Assembly: GCA_026770575.1 (NCBI GenBank)
Contig: MU657320.1
Span: 102,500-112,564 of the forward strand
Direction: 5' to 3'
Source of the DNA: Pelagophyceae sp. CCMP2097
Taxonomy: Eukaryota; Sar; Pelagophyceae
Length of the DNA stretch: 10,065 nucleotides
Shown here: piece after piece, positions 1-8,001 of the stretch
Position numbering within the stretch: position 1 is the stretch's first letter
Layout of the letters: each line of letters starts with the position of its first letter
Program-made: the position numbers and the translations under genes
The notes under the pieces: generated by a model
What the model saw: only the letters and a program-made list of their open reading frames with translations
Database searches by the model: none
Told to the model about the DNA's origin: nothing

Positions 1-15
1 GGACCCCTCCGAACT

Positions 16-56
16 GACTACCCTCGCCCACGACCGACCTACCCTCGCCCACGACC
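16..56. repeat. 20/21-bp direct tandem repeat, two copies
   Basis: Positions 16-35 and 36-56 are near-identical copies of a unit ending in CCCTCGCCCACGACC. The second copy has one extra C near its start. No function is evident. Confidence 0.85.
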
Positions 57-113
57 TCACCGAATCCCTCTTATCCACCAGCTCCGAAGCCCGGCGACCC
101 CTATTCCTAATGA

Positions 114-142
114 TAGATCTAGTAGTAGTAGTACTAGATCTA
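114..142. repeat. 11-bp perfect inverted repeat (hairpin)
   Basis: TAGATCTAGTA at 114-124 is the exact reverse complement of 132-142, with a 7-base loop GTAGTAG. It lies about 90 bases before the ATG of the first gene. It could be a transposon footprint or an RNA hairpin; the sequence does not decide. Confidence 0.75.
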
Positions 143-230
143 GCCTCGCGCCCCTTTGGCGCGCCGCGCCGCGTCGCCGGCGGCGCGGCGGCGGCCGTCA
201 TGCGTGCCTGAGGGCGATGCGGCAGGGCGC

Positions 231-1800
231 ATGCTGTGCGTCGGTGTCTCGTTCCGTATGTATGAAAGGGAGATGCGGCGCATGATCTGGGACGTGCGCG
301 CGCTCGTCGGCGCGGTCGGCGGCGCGGCGCGCATCGGCGCGGGGGACGTCATATTCGTGCCGTGCACGGCACAGGGCGCGCGAAACGCCGTCGAGCGGCT
401 GGCCGCGTCGAAGATGACGGAAAACTTTGGCGCTGCGTTCCACTGCGGCTACTGCGACGACGGCGAAGGCCACGCCGGCTACGGCAGCGACGCGCGCACG
501 GCGTGGATGCGCGCCGCGGCCGCGCGGCGCAGCGGCGCGGTGCTCGACGCCGCGGCGACGCTGCGCGAGGCCACGCTCGAAGACGTCGTAAACGTCGCGC
601 TCGCGCTCGCGTGAGACTGAGATGCGTGCTGCTATTAAGGCGTCAGACTGAGATGCGTGCTATTAAGACGTCCGTCCGAGGCTTGCGCGTAGGACGCGCG
701 ACGCGACGAGCCCGTACCGCTTCGTCGGCCCGCGCGCGCGGCGGCGCCATATAACGCGGCTCGTCGACGCGCTGCGTTCGGCCCAGGTCACGTCGCTCCC
801 TGCCGACGCCGCGGCCGCCGACGCCGCGGCCGCCGACGCCGCGCGCGGCGCCACGTGCGCGGCGCTGCTCCCGGAGTGCCGGCGCCTCTTCGGCGCCTCG
901 GCGGCAAAATGCGCCGCGCGCCGCATGGTCCGGGCGCTGCATAGGGCCGTCAACGCCAGCGATCGCGTCGACGCGGGCGACCTCGTCCCTTTCGCCGACT
1001 TTGCACTCGACTCCCTCGCCGTCGCTGTCGAGCGGCGTCGCTCGCCGGAAGCGTCGTCCGACGACGAAGCCGCGCCGTGGTCGCTCGGCGACGGCCTCGC
1101 TTTCACGACGCCGGCGCCGCATCGGCGCTGCGGCGACTCGAATTTCGACTTGCGCACAGTCGCCGCGGCGGTCGCGGCGCGCGTCGTCTTCGTCGCTGAG
1201 CGGCACAAGCGGCGCGGCACCTGGCTCTGGCCCCGGGCGCTGGAGCTGAGCCGACTGGACGGAGCATCGTCGTCGGCGCCGTTCCCGCCGCTGCGGAAGA
1301 CCGGCGAAGATCGACTGTTCACGCTGGACGACGAGCGCCGGCTCGCGGCGGACGTTTTAAACGCGCTCCGCGACGCCCACTCCTCGACCGCCGACGTTGC
1401 CGTCGTCCGGGCCGCGGACCTCGCGTACGCTTCGGCGGCGCGGTACGATGACGAGTCGCGGCAGTTTACCGCCCAAGTCGTCCAAGACGACGCCCCCCGC
1501 GACGACGACGTCGAGCTTCTCCCTGACGTCGTCCTCGACGACGATTTCGAGCACGTTACAGACGATGCGCCGCCGCATCCGCGCCGGCGGCGAAAGAGGC
1601 TGCGGGCAGACTTCTGCGCGGCGCAGCCCTCGGACGGCTTCGACGCCGCCGACGTCTTTGGCGAGCTCGACGACGACACCTTGCCGCCCTTCCTCCGCGC
1701 CGCGCTCCCGCGACAGGCGCCGCTCCAGGCCGCGCAAATGGCGCGGCGCGCCTGGCTCGCGAGGTACCCGGGCATCGCGCACGACCTCGGCTTCGACTAG
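231..1800 (+). CDS. Unrecognised acidic protein, 495 aa, one intron
   Basis: I do not recognise this protein. The model joins 231-610 to 693-1800 across an 82-nt GT-AG intron. Donor GC|GTGAGA and acceptor CGTAG|G keep the frame, giving ...NVALALA-TRDATSPYRFVGPR. The start is the first ATG of the frame, but an upstream exon is not excluded. The middle contains hydrophobic helices and the ADAAA repeats encoded at 802-843. The C-terminal third has acidic stretches (DDDVELLPD, LDDDFEHVTDD) followed by a basic RRRRKR patch that could be a nuclear localisation signal, and it ends in PGIAHDLGFD. No signal peptide or membrane segment is visible. The strand is supported because this frame has a mixed, protein-like composition while overlapping antisense frames are serine/arginine-rich. 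The gene converges on the methyltransferase gene, with 49 bases between stops. The second exon is firmer than the first. Confidence 0.6.
611..692 (+). other. Intron carrying a 28/31-bp tandem duplication
   Basis: The segment starts GTGAGA and ends GCGCGTAG. It contains two tandem copies of a unit beginning AGACTGAGATGCGTGCT, at 614-644 and 645-672; the second lacks three bases and has one substitution. Stop codons lie in the flanking frames here, and splicing fuses the upstream and downstream frames. Another in-frame acceptor is CCGAG| at about 680. Confidence 0.55.
802..843 (+). repeat. 15-bp coding tandem repeat, 2.8 copies
   Basis: The unit GCCGACGCCGCGGCC occurs at 802-816 and 817-831, with a 12-base partial copy at 832-843. 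It encodes repeated ADAAA in the 495-residue protein and leaves the frame intact. Confidence 0.85.
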
Positions 1801-1849
1801 CGGGAAGCGGCTCGGGATAATCAAAATGATTCGAATAGCCGCCGGCTCG

Positions 1850-3191
1850 TCACGTCTGCGGACGTCTTCGCGGCGTAAAGTGGAGAAAGGCAAACGGCCG
1901 CTGCTCGACGATGACGACGCGCCTATCGCCGGTGTCGCGCGGGCCCCGCGCTCCGAGAAAGGACGCTGGGTCGTGCTCGTGGGTGAGGTCGAATTCCTCG
2001 GCCATGGCCTGCTTGAAAAACGCCAGTACATCCTTCCAACGCGCCTCCTCTGCGACGAGGACGTCCGTCGCACCTATGCACCGCGGTCCGACGGAGGCGC
2101 CACCGGCGGCGTCTGGCTCACCGCTCGAATCGACGAGGGCGCGGAACGTCGACGCGAGCAAGTCGTGAGACGAAGGATCGTACCTATACCGTACCGTGTC
2201 GCCTCGCGCGAGGGCCGTGCGTCTGCTGACCCGACGTCGGCGGCGAGGATGAGTTCGGGCTTCTCCGCAGCGCCGAGCGCGGCCGCCTGCGCGGCCGTAG
2301 GAAGACTCGTAGGGAAACCCGTTGGAAGACTCGTAGGAGTCACTCGCCCCGTCGACGTCGCCCCACTTGAGCGCGGCGAAATCGACGGTGCCTTTGAAGA
2401 GATTGCCGTTCCTAGAGTCTTGGAGTGCGGGAGCGTCGGACCCTACGGACTGGGCTGCACTTTACAGTATTTCGGTCCGATCAAATCCTCCGGAATTCCG
2501 TTCTGGTCGTCGAAAACGCCGTCTTTGTGCGCTTTATGCGCCGATTCCGACCGGTCGATCCGAATCGTGACTGCGGAATCGAAGCGGAATTTCGTTCCGT
2601 ACCCTCCAGCACGTCGTAAAGTGCAGCCCAGCCTACGGACGCGGGTATGCACGTCTGCGCGATGCGCTCGGCGTGTTTGAGCGCGGCGGCGGAGCCGTCG
2701 GTGAGGATTGCGCGTTTGGCGCCCGCGCGCAGCGCTGAGAGTCCGACGACGCCAGACCCGCAGCCGATTTCTAAGACTCGCTTGCCGCGCACGAGTTCGG
2801 CCCACGCGCCGCCGCCGAGCAGGTCCGTCGCCAAAGCGACGCCGGCGCCCCAGAGGCTGGCGCCGCTCGTATCGACGTTTGCTTCGTCTTGGAAATCTTC
2901 CAGAGCTGAAGCGATTAAGAGGCCGTGGATGTCGATGACGCCGTCCTGGGCCGAAACGGGACACCCGACGGCCACCATGATCGAAGCGGTGCCGCTCCCC
3001 TCCGGCCGGTACCCGGCGATGTCGAGACTTGCGACCCGGGGGCCCGGCGGTGACTCGGGGGCGCGGCGGGAGAGTGGCTCGGTTTTTGGAAGCCTCCGTA
3101 GGATATCGCTCAACTTGATTGACGAGGGGCCTTTTCCGACGTCCCACTGGCAGAACCTGCCGAGTATCCCTATCGAGCGGGTCATTATCAT
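1850..3191 (-). CDS. METTL21-type SAM-dependent protein methyltransferase
   Basis: A seven-beta-strand methyltransferase of the Methyltransf_16/METTL21 family, which transfers methyl from S-adenosylmethionine, usually to lysines of chaperones or translation factors. Proposed exons are 3191-2637, 2449-2357, 2286-2231 and 2183-1850, about 345 aa. Landmarks are GASLWGAGVALA (about 110-121), the SAM-binding motif LEIGCGSG (140-147), acidic LTDG (163-166), VDFAALKWGD (about 207-216) and the family signature ELILAADV (227-234) followed by YDPSSHD. ELILAADV lies in a different frame from the pieces either side, so 70-nt and 47-nt introns (GTCGAC...GCGCAG and GTCAGC...TATAG) are inferred; their donors are weak. 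The first intron is a transposon-like introner. Possible starts are 3191, 3185 and 2978; the first overlaps the upstream gene's stop. The substrate cannot be told from sequence. Family assignment is firm; exact exon edges and the start are less so. Confidence 0.8.
2300..2337. repeat. 14-bp direct repeat, 24-bp period, in methyltransferase intron 2
   Basis: GGAAGACTCGTAGG occurs at 2300-2313 and 2324-2337. Both copies lie inside the inferred 70-nt second intron (2356-2287). The duplication may have lengthened or helped create that intron. Confidence 0.75.
2442..2639 (-). mobile_element. Introner element forming methyltransferase intron 1
   Basis: A 182-bp element (2450-2631) has 16-bp perfect terminal inverted repeats, CTGGGCTGCACTTTAC on the minus strand at 2631-2616 and its complement at 2465-2450. 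It is flanked by an 8-bp direct duplication TCCGTAGG (minus strand; 2632-2639 and 2442-2449). The intron (2636-2450, 187 nt) uses a donor inside the upstream duplication (TCC|GTAGG) and the AG ending the downstream terminal repeat (CCCAG|TCC). This keeps the frame, CIPAS|SVGSDAP, and adds one codon relative to the empty site. Introners with terminal inverted repeats and 8-bp duplications have been described from Aureococcus anophagefferens; assigning this copy to that family is inference. The interior holds further short inverted repeats such as CGATTCCG/CGGAATCG and no coding capacity. Confidence 0.82.
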
Positions 3192-4946
3192 TGCAGTTGC
3201 GGCGGCGTCTTCTTCGCGAGCATCGCGTCGAAGCTGCTGAGCGCTTTGTCCTCGATTGCCTGCTCGAGTTTTGCGACGGAGTCGCCCGTCGAAAACGCGA
3301 CGCCAGAATCGGCAGGTTTCAGCGCGTTGCGGCTGCGCGTGGCGCGGCCGGCGAGGCTGCGGCGCCACCCTTCGCGCCGCTGGCGCCACGTGGCGCGCGC
3401 CGAATTGCGTTCGTCGATTGCCGCGTTTTGTTTCCCCAGGCGCCGCGACCGCACAAACGGGATCACGTTGAACCCCACCGCAAAGAGGAGGAGCGGCGCG
3501 GAGACGAGGCGCATCGAGCTCAAACCTGTCGCGCCGAGCGCCGCCCGCAGCGTCGGCGACACGAACGTCAGCCTAGGGCCAAGCTCCTCGAGCGCCGTCT
3601 TCCCCAGAGCGCCCCCGCGCTTTGGCGACTCACTTCGCGGCGAGCGCCGTGGCGCCGACGAGGTTGACGGCGCCGAGCGCGCCCGCGGCGGTGAGCTGCC
3701 CCGAGTTTGCCTTTGAGAAGATGAGCAGGTCTTCGCGGAGCACGGCGTCGGCGTCGCCCGCGTCGCCGCCGCCGTCGCCGAGGAGGAGGCCGTCGTTGAG
3801 CCGGTCGAAGACGTAGACGATGGTGCCGTCGTCGTCCACGCGCGCGCGGCCGCCGAGCGCGGTCACGACGGGGAGCACCCACGCCTCGTCGACGACCGCG
3901 GAGTCGTCGTTCGCCGCGCGCGCCGCCGGCGGCAGCGCCAGGCACGGCGCCAGCTCCGCGGCGACAACGACGCCGCCGGCCGCGCGGATCACGCCCGCCG
4001 CCAGCCGCAGCTCGTCCTACAACGCCTCTCGGCAACTTGCGACTCGTCCTACAACGCCTCTCGGCAACTTGCGACGGACCGCTTTGGGAAGACGCACCCG
4101 TCGCATCGATTCAGTCGTCGGGCCAGCGTCGCCGAAGACGTAAGAGTAGATGGACTCGAGCAGGCCCATGTCCTGGTTCGCGCCGCGCCGCCGCGCGCCG
4201 CCGCCGCCGGCGTAGCGCTGGTAGTACAGGACGTCCCAAGGCGAGGGCCCCAAGTAAAACGACCTCGAGTAGCCGCCGCCGCCGCGCTGCGCCCCGCCGC
4301 GGTCGTTGCTCGACGTCGACCCCGCCGCCGACGACTGCAGCGCGAGGAGGAGCGTGGCGATGGTGGCGAGCGAGACGAGGAGCCCCGCGCCGAACGCGGC
4401 GCGGCCAGCAGTGTACAGCGCCGGCTTGGAGGCGTCCCAGCGCATCAGCCACTTTTGCTTCGAGTCGAGCTGCGCTAAACGACGCTTCGCGCCGGATTGG
4501 AACTCGAAGACGAGGTCGCCATTTTCGGTGACCGCCAGCGTCGCGCCGTCCACGGCGCCCAGCAGCGCGGCCAGGCCCAAAAGTTCGCGCTCGGCCGTCT
4601 CCAGGTCCGCCACGCCCGTCGCCGCGACGTCGGCCGCCGTCACCCGGCCGCCGGCGCCCTACGCGGCTCCGCTCGTCGTGGGCAAGCCCGGATTGGCAAG
4701 GCCACAGGATGGCAAACTGTCTTCCGGCCCACGAAGACGCTCGGACCGCCGGGCCACGCGGATGCGCACCTCGACGATGTCGATGATGCGCAGGCCCGTG
4801 GCCGTGCGGAGCGACGGGGCGCGTTTTACGACTTTCTCTCCGTGCAGCCGTACCGCGCCGCGCCGAATGCAGAGCGGCTGCGGATGCACCAGCCCAAACG
4901 CCGCGCGATGGAGCAAGGCCAGGGACAGTGCCAGAGACGACACCAT
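3188..4946 (-). CDS. Plastid membrane protein, At5g03900/cyanobacterial family
   Basis: A homologue of the chloroplast protein At5g03900, often labelled 'iron-sulphur cluster biosynthesis family' although its biochemical role is not established. Exons are 4946-4770, 4658-4098, 4016-3634 and 3572-3188, giving 501 aa. Introns of 111, 81 and 61 nt use GAG|GTGCGC...CGTAG, CGG|GTGCGT...TTGTAG and AA|GTGAGT...CCCTAG, and all keep frame. The N-terminus MVSSLALSLALLHRAAFG reads as a signal peptide with an AAF-type site followed by a transit-like region, as expected for import into a secondary plastid. Family landmarks in order are GGRVTAADVA (about 62-71), TENGDLVFEF, a membrane segment (144-166), LLESIYSYVFGD (215-226), AAGGVVVAAELAP, DEAWVLPVVTALGG, a hydrophobic helix GALGAVNLVGATALA (about 359-373), a third at 395-414, then a basic QNAAIDERNSAR region. 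The conserved junctions make the splicing persuasive. The stop overlaps the next gene's first ATG. Confidence 0.85.
4011..4074. repeat. Perfect 32-bp tandem duplication spanning an intron acceptor
   Basis: Positions 4011-4042 and 4043-4074 are identical. The duplication covers the end of intron 2 of the plastid membrane protein gene, so the minus strand has two identical acceptors GTTGTAG|GACGAG. Only the one ending at 4017 restores the reading frame (RR|DELRLAAG). Use of the upstream copy would add 32 nt and shift the frame. Confidence 0.92.
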
Positions 4947-4991
4947 CGGCGCCCCCTCGGACTTTCCGTCGACGTAGGCGGTCGGAGCTCC

Positions 4992-5030
4992 CAGGACCGG
5001 TTTCTTAAAATATTTTAAACATTTTTCGGC
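4992..5030 (-). promoter_or_regulatory. AT-rich probable promoter of the plastid protein gene
   Basis: An AT-rich block interrupts GC-rich DNA 50-80 bases upstream of the ATG at 4946. At 5005-5018 it contains the perfect 14-bp palindrome TTAAAATATTTTAA, which includes a TATA-like core. It sits in the 150-bp gap after the glycosyltransferase stop. Assignment as a promoter rests on position and composition only. Confidence 0.4.
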
Positions 5031-5053
5031 GATTCTGGCTCAACGATTGCCGC

Positions 5054-5069
5054 GGCGCGTGCACGCGCC
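5054..5069. repeat. 16-bp perfect GC-rich palindrome
   Basis: GGCGCGTGCACGCGCC is fully self-complementary. It lies 28 bases past the glycosyltransferase stop, so it could be a 3'-UTR hairpin of that gene or a protein-binding site upstream of the next. No AATAAA follows that stop. Confidence 0.7.
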
Positions 5070-5096
5070 CGTGGCGGCGGGCGTGTAAATGACATG

Positions 5097-6817
5097 TTAA
5101 ACTTGGGACTGCTCGGCTTTCAAACTGCCGCGCCGCCACACGGCGGCGGCGGCGGTGACGATGACGAGGAAGACGACCGCGAGCGTCAGCTTGTCTAGCA
5201 ACCGGGGCGCCGACGTCCGTATCCGCGGCCTGGGCGGCTCGAAGATGAGGCCGCTAGAATTGCCGTCGAACCAGACCCGGCGCACGACGGCGAGCGAGTC
5301 GAGGACTTCCAACGGCGCTGGCTCGAGGCGCCTTATCCGCGGCGCGTCGTCGTCGAGCGCAAAGCCCTCTTGGACCGCCCGCGGCGGCGGTCGCCAGCCC
5401 GCGTCGACTCTTCGGAGGTCCACGACAACGAGCGCCTAATGTGGCGCTCCTTTGGCGCATCGGTAGCGGGCGCGCGGTCGCACCGACGCGGCGGCGGCGA
5501 GGGGTCTCCAGTTTTGGTGGAGCGCTATTACGCGGCCAAAAGCGTCCATCTTCGCCTGCGAGACCAAGCCGAGCTTGCCCGCGGAATGCGTGCTCTTCGA
5601 GGCGACGACGCCGTTCAACGGCGCGAGGGTGTAGTTTGCTCTCTCCAGCAGCCAGGCGAGGTGCCACAGGTCTTTGTCGCCTTGGTCATGCGAGTACCAC
5701 GCAAAGTCCCAGTGCGCCGCGTCCTTCAAGTCGGCGAGTCTGGCCAGCCTGCGCAGCGGCTGAGCGTGCCGCGCCTTGTCGACGAGGAAGAGGCCAGAGT
5801 CAAAGCCCTGGACCGCATCCCAGTGCGACCTCGGGTCGCCGAGGGCGTCCGGGCAGGCGCACTGCTCCAAGCCCGCGTCCGTCGAGCAGTTGTGCCGCAG
5901 ATTGCACTTTGGGTTTGCGCACGAGTACCATCGCACGTCGCCGCCCTCGTCGCATTGCCGCCCGCGCAGGCCGTAGCCTGGAGTACTCGAGTTCGAATGG
6001 AGCAACGACGCTGCAGGCCCGGACGACGCAGGCGCAGAGGCGCACCGTAGGCGCCGCCGAGCTTGGTCCAGAGGGACTCGTCTTCGCCAAAGTAGCCGAA
6101 GAAGTCTGGCCAGAAGGCCGCCCCCGCGCGGAGGTACGCCTCGTCGTAAAAGAGTCGACTGGGGTCGCCGACAAACCAGCAGTCTGCGTCGACCCACAGC
6201 ACTTCGCGCACCGGCGCGCCGAGGACCTGGCATCGCGCCTCGCAAAGGCGCCCGAAGCCTCGGACGCTGCTTTGGTGGAATCGTGTTTGCAACCGTCTGT
6301 GACTGTCCGCGTTTCCAACCGTTATCTCCGACGCGGCTGAAACGGCGACGATCTTAGAGTAGCCATAGCCGCGCAGCATCGCGTACGACGCGTTAAGCTG
6401 CACGCAGTCTACCGCGCCGGCTCGCAGCGTGGCGTCGCCGAGGCACTCGGCGTGCGCGCCTGGCTCCTCGGAAAACGACACGAACACAATGGGCAGCTTC
6501 GACCCTGCGTTTCGCACGGACCACGCCATCGTCCCGACGCCATCGAAGAGCCGCCTAGCAACACGCATACCGAGGCAGAAAGGCCGCCTTGGAGACGATG
6601 GCGCCTCGGGGACTTTGGGCTCCTCGGCTTCCATCGACGTCGCGCACCTCGGCTTCCATCGACCGGCGTTGTGCGAGGCCGTGCCGACGCCGCACGTCGT
6701 CACGATCCCTCGGTCGTACTTCCAGGGCCGCCCCATAGGGAGGCCCGCTTTGTCCACCGCTGCAGGCGGTGTCCGGCATTGCGCCAGCGCAAATAGGAGC
6801 GGCAGCAGGACCCGCAT
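5097..6817 (-). CDS. MNN1/Mannosyl_trans3-type glycosyltransferase, membrane-anchored
   Basis: A nucleotide-sugar glycosyltransferase resembling fungal alpha-1,3-mannosyltransferases (PF11051), expected in the ER/Golgi lumen. Exons are 6817-6046, 5977-5484 and 5435-5097, about 534 aa. Introns of 68 nt (TACG|GTGCGC...CTCCAG|GCTAC) and 48 nt (TCG|GTGCGA...CATTAG) keep frame; the second removes the only stop between the catalytic part and the tail. The N-terminus MRVLLPLLFALAQC is a signal peptide. VRNAGSKLPIVFVSF (101-115), the DxD motif EVLWVDAD (205-212) and GAAFWPDFFGYFG (232-244) mark the donor and metal site. A cysteine-rich insert (CDEGG...CACPD) follows, then GFDSGLFLVDK and HDQGDKDLWHLAWLL, typical of the family's second half. 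A hydrophobic segment at about 506-522 then RRG suggests a C-terminal anchor, unlike the usual type II arrangement. Residues about 157-190 contain a tandem duplication and may be an unrecognised in-frame intron. Confidence 0.8.
6282..6333. repeat. Degenerate 26-bp tandem duplication within the glycosyltransferase gene
   Basis: GTTTGCAACCGT at 6285-6296 recurs as GTTTCCAACCGT at 6311-6322, within two imperfect 26-bp units. GC content is lower than in the surrounding coding sequence. The frame stays open, so it is either a coding insertion or a short in-frame intron. One possible pair on the minus strand is GCCGC|GTCGGA to CCAAAG|C, 63 nt. Confidence 0.5.
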
Positions 6818-6958
6818 CGCTGCGCCGCCGCCGACTCGCCGACGGCCGCCGACGACCGCCCGCGTCGCGTCGCGTGCTTCTCGCGCGCCGAACGAAACTT
6901 ACTGAAAGGGTTTCTACATACAATTATTGTATTATTCCTATCCGGATACAATTGTATT
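6818..6958. other. Upstream region of the glycosyltransferase gene
   Basis: The first 80 bases beyond the ATG are GC-rich. Positions 6900-6958 turn AT-rich and hold two related palindromic sequences: ATACAATTATTGTAT (6918-6932, arms ATACAA/TTGTAT) and the perfect 12-mer ATACAATTGTAT (6946-6957). Either could be a promoter element of the glycosyltransferase gene, or part of the flank of the mobile element that begins one base later. Confidence 0.4.
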
Positions 6959-7991
6959 AAGCTGAAAGTTATCTAAATTTTAAGTGAGATGGGTTTTAAA
7001 CTCAGTTTTAAGCGCAAAAATCGAAAGTTATCTAAATTTCAACTTTTAAGACACAAAAGATGTCAGCTGCTTTAAGGCGATTTTATCAAGTCTATTTTCA
7101 GGATGCCGAAGTGACATTATCGCGGCTGACTGGCCTCTCGTGGGGAACGCCCTCCGGCGGCTCCACGGCGGCGACTGGGTCCCATATAGGTCGTGTTTGA
7201 AGCGAAAGCGCTGCCGCGGTGCGACGGGGGAGCCTTGCAACCGCGGCGCAGCGCGCCAAGCGCGGCGCCGGCGTTGCATTCGCTTCATACTGCGACGGCG
7301 GGGCGGGCCCGGCGGGGGCGATGCCGGCAGAAGTTTCGAGCGAAAGTGCCGCCGCGCCGCCTTGTTATCGACCCGAGAGGGAAAAGCATACAAAAACGCC
7401 GACGCTCAAACCTCGGCCGGCGGGCCCACAGCCGGGCGCGGGTGTCGGAAGCGACGGGCCCACGAAGCCACGGGCGGCGGCGCCGCCGCGACGCGGCTGG
7501 CGGGACCACCATTCTTTACGCGCGCAGCGACGCGCTCCACGACGCGGCCCCGTCGATAAATTGAGCCGAACTTCGAGACAGCGCACCGGAAGGCGGCGGG
7601 GGCGCCTCGCCGCCGGAGCTGCGCGCGGCGGCGACGCCGCAGGCACCGAACGAGCCGACCACTTTTACAGTAAGCGGCGCCCCGCGCCAGCGACTCCGGC
7701 TGTGCCTTTCGTTCAAACTTCGCCGCGCGGCGCGGGTATCAGCGCGGGCGCCGGCACCGGCGCGGGCATCGGCGCGGGCGGCATTCGACCATATGCAAGG
7801 CATCCGTTCTCTCATCACGCGAGTGACTCGCTGAACTCACTTAAAATCCGAGCAGAACTCAGTTTTAAATAGGCCTATTTAAAGGCTCGGAGAGAGGTAT
7901 TTTAAATAAGCCCTCTTAAAATTTAGATAACTCCTCTATTTCCAGTTTTAAAGGCCGCTTAAAGCGTTAAAATTTAGATAACTTTCAGCTT
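6959..7991. mobile_element. Non-autonomous element with 25-bp terminal inverted repeats
   Basis: Positions 6959-6983 and 7967-7991 are exact reverse complements over 25 bp, starting AAGCTGAAAG. The core GTTATCTAAATTT recurs internally at about 7028-7039 and, inverted, at about 7919-7931, giving two copies on each arm facing each other. TTTTAAGTGAG near 6978 also has an inverted partner near 7838-7848. The arms (about 6959-7130 and 7836-7991) are AT-rich and full of TTTAAA-like words, whereas the core (about 7131-7800) is very GC-rich. Plus-strand frames in the core translate only to Arg/Pro/Ala/Gly-rich sequence without domains, so no transposase is encoded. No convincing target duplication is visible. 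A non-autonomous DNA transposon or foldback element is the best reading; the family is unknown. Confidence 0.7.
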
Positions 7992-8001
7992 TAGGAATTC
8001 C

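Larger units (their letters stand above)
1..230. other. Window edge, no firm gene
   Basis: This stretch holds a two-copy tandem repeat, a TAG-rich hairpin and a GC-rich run. One plus-strand frame (2-211, 69 codons to a TGA at 209-211) is open from the window edge and could be the tail of a gene or exon beginning outside the window. Its translation has no recognisable domain. The frame used by the next gene is closed by several stops between about 108 and 143, so that gene cannot extend upstream of there without splicing. I see no promoter consensus. Confidence 0.4.

Noticed and set aside
663..1775. 370-codon open frame on the minus strand
   Set aside because: Serine/arginine-rich antisense shadow of the plus-strand gene with no domain.
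2443..2602. Alternative 160-nt methyltransferase intron (GAGG|GTACGG to CCGTAG|GG)
   Set aside because: It is also in frame, but it would make one terminal inverted repeat exonic and ignore the 8-bp duplication. The introner boundaries explain every feature.
1397..2680. 427-codon open frame on the plus strand
   Set aside because: It runs antisense to the methyltransferase exons and out of frame with the 495-residue gene. Its translation is Arg/Ser-rich without domains, as expected of a shadow in GC-rich DNA.
1850..6817. Bacterial operon reading of the three minus-strand genes
   Set aside because: All three need GT-AG introns to give intact conserved domains, and two encode signal peptides, one of plastid type.
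7219..7872. 217-codon open frame in the core of the inverted-repeat element
   Set aside because: Low-complexity Arg/Pro/Ala/Gly translation, several overlapping frames equally open, and no transposase motifs.
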